From Pseudoflavonifractor sp. AF19-9AC (GTDB lineage: Bacteria; Bacillota; Clostridia; Oscillospirales; Oscillospiraceae): a DNA stretch of 64,000 bases. This document shows positions 58,971 through 64,000 of the stretch, piece by piece. Positions within the stretch are counted from its first letter, which is position 1, and each line of letters starts with the position of its first letter. A program made the translations under genes and the position numbers. The DNA lies in contig NZ_QUGI01000005.1 of assembly GCF_003478995.1 (NCBI RefSeq), positions 70,976-134,975 of the forward strand, given 5' to 3'. The notes beneath the pieces were generated by a model, which saw only the letters and a list, made by a program, of their open reading frames with translations, did not search any database and was not told where the DNA came from.

Positions 58971-60839
58971 ATGAGACATCGACTTTCTGCCGCCCTGCTG
59001 GCGCTGTGCCTGACCGCCGGGCTGGTGCTGCCCGCCGCCGCGGCCGGGACGGTCCCCTCCCAGTCGGAGGCCGCCCAGGTGGTCCAGACTCTGGGCATTA
59101 TGTCCGGGGATGACCGGGGCAATCTGAACCTGGAGAGCCCGGTGACCCGGGCGGAATTTATCACCATGGCGGTGAAGGCCCTGCCGGGGGGCGGGGAAAT
59201 CGGCCAGGCGGCCACCTCTCCCTACCCCGACGTGCCCCGGAGCCACTGGGCCTCCGGCTATGTGGAGATGGGAGTAAAGGCTGGGCTGGTCTCCGGCTTC
59301 AGCGACGGCACCTTCCGCCCCAACCACCGCATCACCCTGGCGGAGGGGGCCACCATTGTGCTGCAGCTGCTGGGCTACGGCCCCTCCGACCTCACCGGGG
59401 CCTACCCCACGGGGCAGCTGGCCATGTACCGAAGCCTGGGGCTGGACAAGGGTGTGACGGCCACCCAGGCCGGGACGGAGCTGAAACGGCTGGACGCCAT
59501 GTACCTCTTCTATAACCTGATGACCACCAAAAATAAGGAGGGCCAGGTGTACCTCACCACCCTGGGCTACTCCCTGAATGAGGCGGGGGAGATCGACCTG
59601 GTGGCCCTGGTGGGGGCCTCCATGGAGGGGCCGGTGGTGGCTCAGGGGGACTGGAAGTCCAGCTTGCCCATTGCCCTGTCCTCCGCCAAGGTGTATCGGG
59701 ACGGAGTGGCGGTGAACGCCAGCGCCATCCAGGAGTACGACGTGCTCTACTATAACCGCTCCATGGCCACCCTGTGGGCCTATTCCGACAAGGTGACGGG
59801 TACCATCCAGGCCCTGGAGCCCTCCGGGGCCAGCCCCACCTCGGTGACGGTGGCCGGGCGCACCTGCACCATTGAGACGGCCTCCGCCGCCTACGCCCTC
59901 TCCAACCTGGGCCAGTACTGCCTGGGCGACACCGTTACCCTGCTGCTGGGCCGCACCGGCGGCGTGGCCGCTGTGGTGAAGGGTGTGGCCGCCCAGAACA
60001 GCGAAAAGGTGGGCGTGGTAACCGCGGTGGAGAACGCCTCCTACCCCGACGGCAAGGGCGGCAGCTACACCGCCCAGACCGTCACCCTGCTGGCCACCCA
60101 CGGCCAGAGCTACCGCTATCCTTACAAAGCCACGGGCATGAAGGCCGGGGACCTGGTGCGGGTCACCGTCTCCGATGAAGCGGGCGGCGTCACCCTGCGG
60201 CGGCTGACCTCCGTCTCCCTCTCCGGCAAGGTGAACGCCGCCGGGACCAAGGTGGGCAGCTACTCTCTGGCGGACAATGCGGAGATTCTGGACGTGAGCG
60301 GCGGCTACGGCCTGCGGGTGTATCCCCAGCGTTTGGCAGGGGTGAGCCTGTCCGAATCTGCGGTGAAGTATTACTCCCTCAACAGCGCCGGTGAGATTGA
60401 ACGGCTCATCCTCAGCGACGTCACCGGTGACATGCACCACTACGGCATCCTGGAGGAGATTCGGGAGACCCCGGTGAGCGAGTTTTCCACCTACTACTCC
60501 TATGTGCTGAACGTGGCGGGCAGTCAGGTGGTGATGCCCGACAGCACCACCCGCTATCCGGTGGAGGAGGGCCCCGTGTGCATCAAGGGCAGCCCCACCG
60601 CGCCTGAGCGGCTGGCCCGGCTCACCTCTGCGGGAACGGGCACGGTGGTCAGCGGCAAATTCGAGGTGAAGAACACCCGCTATGCCATCTCGGAGCAGCT
60701 GGTGGTCTATGAGTATCGGAACGGCAGCTACTACCTCTCCACCCTGGCCCGGGTGCAGGAGGAGGGTTATACCCTCACCGGCTGGTACGACAAGGCGGAG
60801 AGCGCCGGCGGCCGGCTGCGGGTGATTGTGGCCCGGTAA
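58971..60839 (+). CDS. SLH-domain surface protein of efflux operon 2 (622 aa)
   Basis: Secreted wall protein, paralogue of 25442-27310 with identical length. A signal peptide (RHRLSAALLALCLTAGLVLP, cleavage near AAAAG) leads to SLH repeats: LGIMSGDDRGNLNLESPVTR, then YPDVPRSHWASGYVEMGV and GFSDGTFRPNHRITLAEGA, plus a degenerate third unit. The ~430-residue remainder is beta-rich (YYNRSMATLWAYSDKVTG, VSLSGKVNAAGTKVGSYSLA) and of unknown fold. It closes the four-gene exporter operon. The conserved pairing suggests that the SLH protein works with the exporter at the envelope (inference). Confidence 0.86.
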   Translation: MRHRLSAALLALCLTAGLVLPAAAAGTVPSQSEAAQVVQTLGIMSGDDRGNLNLESPVTRAEFITMAVKALPGGGEIGQAATSPYPDVPRSHWASGYVEMGVKAGLVSGFSDGTFRPNHRITLAEGATIVLQLLGYGPSDLTGAYPTGQLAMYRSLGLDKGVTATQAGTELKRLDAMYLFYNLMTTKNKEGQVYLTTLGYSLNEAGEIDLVALVGASMEGPVVAQGDWKSSLPIALSSAKVYRDGVAVNASAIQEYDVLYYNRSMATLWAYSDKVTGTIQALEPSGASPTSVTVAGRTCTIETASAAYALSNLGQYCLGDTVTLLLGRTGGVAAVVKGVAAQNSEKVGVVTAVENASYPDGKGGSYTAQTVTLLATHGQSYRYPYKATGMKAGDLVRVTVSDEAGGVTLRRLTSVSLSGKVNAAGTKVGSYSLADNAEILDVSGGYGLRVYPQRLAGVSLSESAVKYYSLNSAGEIERLILSDVTGDMHHYGILEEIRETPVSEFSTYYSYVLNVAGSQVVMPDSTTRYPVEEGPVCIKGSPTAPERLARLTSAGTGTVVSGKFEVKNTRYAISEQLVVYEYRNGSYYLSTLARVQEEGYTLTGWYDKAESAGGRLRVIVAR

Positions 60840-60853
60840 TCGTTCAGAACGTC

Positions 60854-60889
60854 AAAAAGGGAGCGCCCATTGAGGGCGCTCCCTTTTTT
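60854..60889. terminator. Bidirectional terminator between SLH gene and vanY-like gene
   Basis: AAAAAGGGAGCGCCC (60854-60868) pairs with GGGCGCTCCCTTTTT (60874-60888). Almost identical to the pta terminator at 51542. Confidence 0.92.
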
Positions 60890-60910
60890 CATATGGATGT
60901 AAGAGGACGA

Positions 60911-62248
60911 TCAGGCGGTGAGCACAAAGCCCTCCTCCGTCTCCTGAAGGTCCACGCCAAGAGCGGAGCACAGGTCGGAGACCGATAAGTAAAGATGGTT
61001 CTCCAGGGTCAGCACCGGGTCCGTCAGACGGAGGGTCACTCCGTCCACCCGGCAGCGCTGCCCGGAGACACACTCCAGCTGGCGTTCCCCGTTGGTGAGG
61101 GAGAGCAGGTCGCTCTCCTCCGTCCGGGTCCAGCCCAGGGCCAGGGCGGTCTCCTCCACGGGGAGATACCAGTCACCCTCCAGACAGAGGGGGGAACTGC
61201 TCAGCGTGAGGGCCTGTCCCTCCCAGAGGATAGCGGGGGCCTCCCCCCAGCCGGAGGGCTGAGCGGCAAAGTACTCCTCCAGAGTCAGCCCCTCCTCCAT
61301 GCACACCGCGGCAATTTCGGTGCCCACATAGCGGTAGTGCCAGGGCTCAAAGCGGTAGCCGGTGATGGCGTCCTTCCCCTCGGGGTAGCGGAGGATGAAG
61401 CCGTACTGGGCGCAGTGCTCCTGGAGCCAGGCGTAGGCGGGGGTGCGCTCAAAGTGGTCCAGCATGCTGGCACTGTTGATGTCCAGGGCCAGACCGGTCT
61501 GGTGCTCGGAGTAGCCGGGACGGGCGGAAAAGGTGTCGGTAAAGCTCTGGCTGTACTGACTGAGGTTGCGATTATAGATGGTTTTCTGGGTGGAATAGGA
61601 GCGGTAGGCCGACTTGCTGCGCAGGGAGATGCCGTCCTCCTTGGCGGCCTTCACCATGGCGGAGAAGGCTTCCGCGGCCTCCGGGGCCAGGGAGCCGGAG
61701 CCCAGACCGGTGAGGGGCACCAGCTTGGGCACATAGCTGGAGGGCAGGGCGTGGTATTTATTCACCAGCATCTGGGTATCGCTGCTGCCCGAAGCAAGGG
61801 AGAGCTCCTCTGTGTCCTGGTAGAAGGGGCGGTCCAGCCCCATGTTTACCTGCCGGACCACCTCCTGGGCGCTGAGGTCAGGGTGGTCCTGAAGGTAGGC
61901 GGAATACCAGTCCAGCAGCTCCTCGCGGCTGTTGGGCTGGGCCAGCACCTGGGCCCAGGCGGGGGAGAGGGCGCTCTCCTTGACTACCTGGGACAGATCA
62001 GAGCCAAAGCGGTTCCACAGCCGGGCCGCCGCGGCCTGGTCAAGACCCAGCTGGTCCAGCTGGGCGGCCTGGGCCTCGTAGAGCAGAGCCTGCTCCCGCA
62101 GGGACTGCCAGCGGGAGGGGACGGAGACGGCGGGCACCGCCTGGGCGATCTGGGTGGAGGAGACCGCCCCCACGGAGAGGGGAATCAGCACAATCAGACC
62201 GGCGGTGAGCACAGCGGCCAGCCGGCGCACAGGAACAGACGGGGACAT
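60911..62248 (-). CDS. D-Ala-D-Ala carboxypeptidase, VanY-like, with C-terminal stalk domain (445 aa)
   Basis: Zinc carboxypeptidase that trims peptidoglycan stem peptides. An N-terminal TM/signal helix (RLAAVLTAGLIVLIPL), a helical stalk (about 45-130), then the VanY domain (about 160-325) with SAYRSYSTQKTIYN, the zinc-binding SARPGYSEHQTGLALDI and EPWHYRYVG. The C-terminal ~100 residues (about 345-445) look like a copper-amine-oxidase-N-like stalk domain (GDWYLPVEETALALGWTRTE, NHLYLSVSDLCSALGVDL), seen in Firmicute wall proteins. GGAGG precedes the ATG. Confidence 0.9.
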   Translation of the reverse strand: MSPSVPVRRLAAVLTAGLIVLIPLSVGAVSSTQIAQAVPAVSVPSRWQSLREQALLYEAQAAQLDQLGLDQAAAARLWNRFGSDLSQVVKESALSPAWAQVLAQPNSREELLDWYSAYLQDHPDLSAQEVVRQVNMGLDRPFYQDTEELSLASGSSDTQMLVNKYHALPSSYVPKLVPLTGLGSGSLAPEAAEAFSAMVKAAKEDGISLRSKSAYRSYSTQKTIYNRNLSQYSQSFTDTFSARPGYSEHQTGLALDINSASMLDHFERTPAYAWLQEHCAQYGFILRYPEGKDAITGYRFEPWHYRYVGTEIAAVCMEEGLTLEEYFAAQPSGWGEAPAILWEGQALTLSSSPLCLEGDWYLPVEETALALGWTRTEESDLLSLTNGERQLECVSGQRCRVDGVTLRLTDPVLTLENHLYLSVSDLCSALGVDLQETEEGFVLTA

Positions 62249-62293
62249 GATGATAAAACCTCCTGCGGGTGGAAATCTCGAAAGGAACGGCCG

Positions 62294-62956
62294 TCAGCCG
62301 GGAAACAGGGAGAGAAAATAGGACAGCAGGGGCGCGCCGTCCACTCGGTCCGGGCGGCGGTACAGGGCCAGGCGCTCGGGGTGGAACTGGACCCCCAGAA
62401 TGGGACGGCTTTGATGCTCCAGGGCCTCGGCAAAGCCGCCCTCCGCCCAGGCAATGGCCCGCAGGCCCTCCCCCAGCCGGCCCACCGCCTGGTGGTGCCA
62501 GCTGTTCACCGGGAACACCGGGCCGTAAAGGGAAGCGAGAACGCTGTCCTCTGCCGCCCGGATGGGATGGACCTGGTCCTCCTTCTCCCGGGGAACGTGG
62601 AAGGGGCGCACGCTGGGGGGCAGATCCTGGATGATGTCGCCCCCCAGGGCCACATTGATGACCTGCATGCCCCGGCAGATGCCCAGAATGGGCTTGCCCG
62701 CCTGATAGAAGGCGTCAAAGAGACGAAGCTCCGCCCGGTCCCGCACCCGGTCCGGGGGATTGGAGCCCCGGTCCTCCTGACCAAAGAGGGTGCTCTCCAA
62801 ATCGCCTCCGCCGCACAGCACCAGGCCGTCGCAGGTAAGGTCAGGCTCCGGGGCGTAGCCGGCGAAGGAACAGGCCCCCAGCTGACTGAGGGCCTGAACA
62901 TAGTGATCCGTGCCTCCGGCCTCGCCGGAGAGTTGAAGACGAAGGGGTCGGTTCAT
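62294..62956 (-). CDS. Class I glutamine-amidotransferase-like hydrolase, peptidase C26 / PuuD type (220 aa)
   Basis: Gamma-glutamyl hydrolase family enzyme, related to PuuD which cleaves gamma-glutamyl-GABA. The catalytic Cys is in ILGICRGMQVINV, followed by GGDIIQDLP; His and Glu are in GVQFHPERL. The substrate-loop VNSWHHQAV is typical. Start ATG 62956 has AAGGAG 10 nt upstream. It lies 45 nt after nothing but the next leftward gene vanY, and 31 nt downstream of the cytidylate-kinase-like gene, so these may be co-transcribed. Confidence 0.9.
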   Translation of the reverse strand: MNRPLRLQLSGEAGGTDHYVQALSQLGACSFAGYAPEPDLTCDGLVLCGGGDLESTLFGQEDRGSNPPDRVRDRAELRLFDAFYQAGKPILGICRGMQVINVALGGDIIQDLPPSVRPFHVPREKEDQVHPIRAAEDSVLASLYGPVFPVNSWHHQAVGRLGEGLRAIAWAEGGFAEALEHQSRPILGVQFHPERLALYRRPDRVDGAPLLSYFLSLFPG

Positions 62957-62987
62957 AAATGAGGGGCTCCTTCTCCCCAAACGGGGC

Positions 62988-63626
62988 TCATACCTCCTGC
63001 ATGGCGGCGTCCTGAGCCGTGCGGGCATGAACCAAAGCAATGATCAGGTCCACCGCGCCTTCAATGCCGGTGGTGCTGGAGTTGAGAGTCAGGTCATACC
63101 GGCGCATGTCGCCCCAGGTGTGGCCGGTGTAGTAGTTATAGTAGTTGGAGCGGCCCCGGTCCATAAGGGTGACCCGGCGCTCCATGTCGTCGGCGGGAAT
63201 GTGGTACTCCTCCACGCACCGCTCCACCCGGGAGGGCAGATCGGCGTAGACAAAGACCTTCAGGCACTCCGGGCGGTTGCCCAGCACATAGTCGCTGCAC
63301 CGGCCCACGATGACGCAGGGGCCCTCGTCGGCCAGCTCACGGATGACCTCCGCCTGGGCAAAAAAGGCCTGGTGGCTGACGGGCACGCCCTGGTGGGCAA
63401 AGGCGGGAGTGCCGATGCCAATGGGGGCGATGGACAGGTGGAAGCGGCTGCGGGCCCGTTCCTCCGCCCGGGCAATGAAGTCCGGGGACAGGCCGCTCTT
63501 TTCCGAGGTCTTCTGGATAATGGTACGGTCATAGCAGGGGATCCCCAGGCGGGCAGCCAGGCGCTTGCCAATTAAGCGGCCGCCGCTGCCGAACTCACGG
63601 CTGATGGAAATCACATAGTTGCTCAT
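62988..63626 (-). CDS. Cytidylate-kinase-like P-loop protein (212 aa)
   Basis: Member of the Cytidylate_kin2 family (often called AAA or CMP-kinase-like). It opens ISISREFGSGGRLIGKRLA with a P-loop variant GSGGR-x-x-GK, then the Asp-Arg in PCYDRTIIQ, and a lid-like region RVTLMDRGRSNYYNYYTGH. True substrate unknown; housekeeping Cmk is normally encoded elsewhere. GGGAGGG precedes the ATG. Confidence 0.88.
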   Translation of the reverse strand: MSNYVISISREFGSGGRLIGKRLAARLGIPCYDRTIIQKTSEKSGLSPDFIARAEERARSRFHLSIAPIGIGTPAFAHQGVPVSHQAFFAQAEVIRELADEGPCVIVGRCSDYVLGNRPECLKVFVYADLPSRVERCVEEYHIPADDMERRVTLMDRGRSNYYNYYTGHTWGDMRRYDLTLNSSTTGIEGAVDLIIALVHARTAQDAAMQEV

Positions 63627-63862
63627 GGTATCCCTCCCGCGCTCAGTGGGATTCTCCCAGGCCTGCTCTGGTGAGCAGAACCAAGGGCGGATCCTTTTCT
63701 ATATTATAGCGGAAACCGAAGAAAATGACAACGAAAATCTGCGCTCCGCCGTGCCCGGAGCAAAATCCCCCAAATACCGGAAAAGAGCGGGGAAGAATAG
63801 ACAAAAATGGAATGGAATATTCTGCAGGTTCAACAAAAATACGAAAGCTTGAAAAAAGGCTC
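63627..63862. other. Intergenic region right of the kinase-like gene
   Basis: About 236 bases with no gene; A+T-rich toward the right. It must hold the leftward promoter of the 62.3-63.6 kb genes, which I could not place with confidence. Confidence 0.45.
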
Positions 63863-63890
63863 TTGCACTTTTTGGGAAAATCAGTATGAT
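63863..63890 (+). promoter_or_regulatory. Promoter of the LacI-type gene
   Basis: TTGCAC (63863-63868), 16-bp spacer, TATGAT (63885-63890). Confidence 0.75.
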
Positions 63891-63902
63891 GACAAACGAA
63901 TT

Positions 63903-63914
63903 GGAAACGTTACC
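63903..63914. promoter_or_regulatory. LacI-family operator-like half-palindrome
   Basis: GGAAACGTTACC, a 12-bp near-palindrome with central CG like the AACGTT core of LacI/CcpA-family operators. It lies just past the predicted start of transcription, suggesting autorepression. Confidence 0.55.
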
Positions 63915-63955
63915 GGAAGGGGGATGACCCCTCCGGGGCAGGGAGGAATGGGCAC

Positions 63956-64000
63956 ATGACCATCAAGGACATCGCCCGGCTTTCCGGGTGCGGCGTGGCC
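63956..64000 (+). CDS. LacI-family regulator, 5' end only (15 codons in window)
   Basis: Reads MTIKDIARLSGCGVA to the window edge, the canonical first helix-turn-helix of LacI-family repressors (normally continuing into T-V-S-R-V-L-N). GGGAGGA lies about 8 nt before the ATG, with a promoter and operator-like site upstream. Ligand and targets lie outside the window. Confidence 0.85.
   Translation, partial: MTIKDIARLSGCGVA

Noticed and set aside
1..64000. tRNA, rRNA, CRISPR array, transposase or prophage
   Set aside because: Reading both strands I found no cloverleaf, rRNA core sequence, spaced direct-repeat array, transposase or phage structural gene. A tRNA scan would settle the first point.

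Overview
The window looks like chromosomal DNA of a G+C-rich, spore-forming, anaerobic Firmicute, most like the Oscillospiraceae (Flavonifractor / Pseudoflavonifractor / Oscillibacter-type gut bacteria). This is inferred from gene content: SpoIID, RNase Y, the c-di-AMP receptor DarA, a CIRCE-type operator, SLH-domain surface proteins, VanY, Feo iron uptake, lactate dehydrogenase and phosphotransacetylase, strong AGGAGG ribosome sites and G+C-rich third codon positions. I saw no rRNA, tRNA, CRISPR array, transposase or phage gene.

Layout. 0-5 kb: a small lipoprotein, an LRR/SLH surface protein, Hsp20 behind a CIRCE-like operator, and a MATE exporter. 4.5-14.7 kb: two divergent operons. One (leftward) encodes a binding-protein lipoprotein, a YesM-type kinase, a YesN-type regulator and two HAD phosphatases. 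The other (rightward) encodes a second binding protein, a fused double permease and an ATPase with unusual insertions. Together they look like a sensing and uptake system, perhaps for a phosphorylated sugar. 14.9-19.2 kb: YfcC-type permease, M20 amidohydrolase and a winged-helix regulator, with a strong palindrome at the M20 promoter.

19.4-27.3 kb: an OmpR-type two-component system (kinase gene frameshifted) next to a MacAB-like efflux operon ending in an SLH surface protein. The same four-gene operon, including an SLH protein of identical length (622 aa), recurs at 55.2-60.8 kb. 27.3-30.2 kb: TrmO, DarA, then a membrane-anchored MerR regulator with two tiny membrane proteins sharing its C-terminal tail, and YbjQ. 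Near-identical MerR-type dyads precede this module and the second efflux operon, suggesting a shared regulon.

30.3-38.9 kb: a giant beta-helix/SLH protein with a mosaic coding region, an XRE regulator across a palindromic operator, Ldh, SpoIID, an acetyltransferase and MnmE. 39-47 kb: a DnaA-box cluster, a flavoprotein, a TetR/antiporter pair with a perfect 30-bp palindrome, small membrane proteins, dCMP deaminase, and RNase Y behind a structured leader. 46.3-47.2 kb is a non-coding patch packed with inverted repeats. 47.2-55 kb: a divergent XRE / ribbon-helix-helix pair with twin operators, LepA, another XRE regulator, Pta, a FeoA-FeoB fusion and a Cof phosphatase. 60.9-64 kb: VanY, a C26 amidotransferase, a cytidylate-kinase-like protein and the first codons of a LacI-type regulator cut by the window edge.
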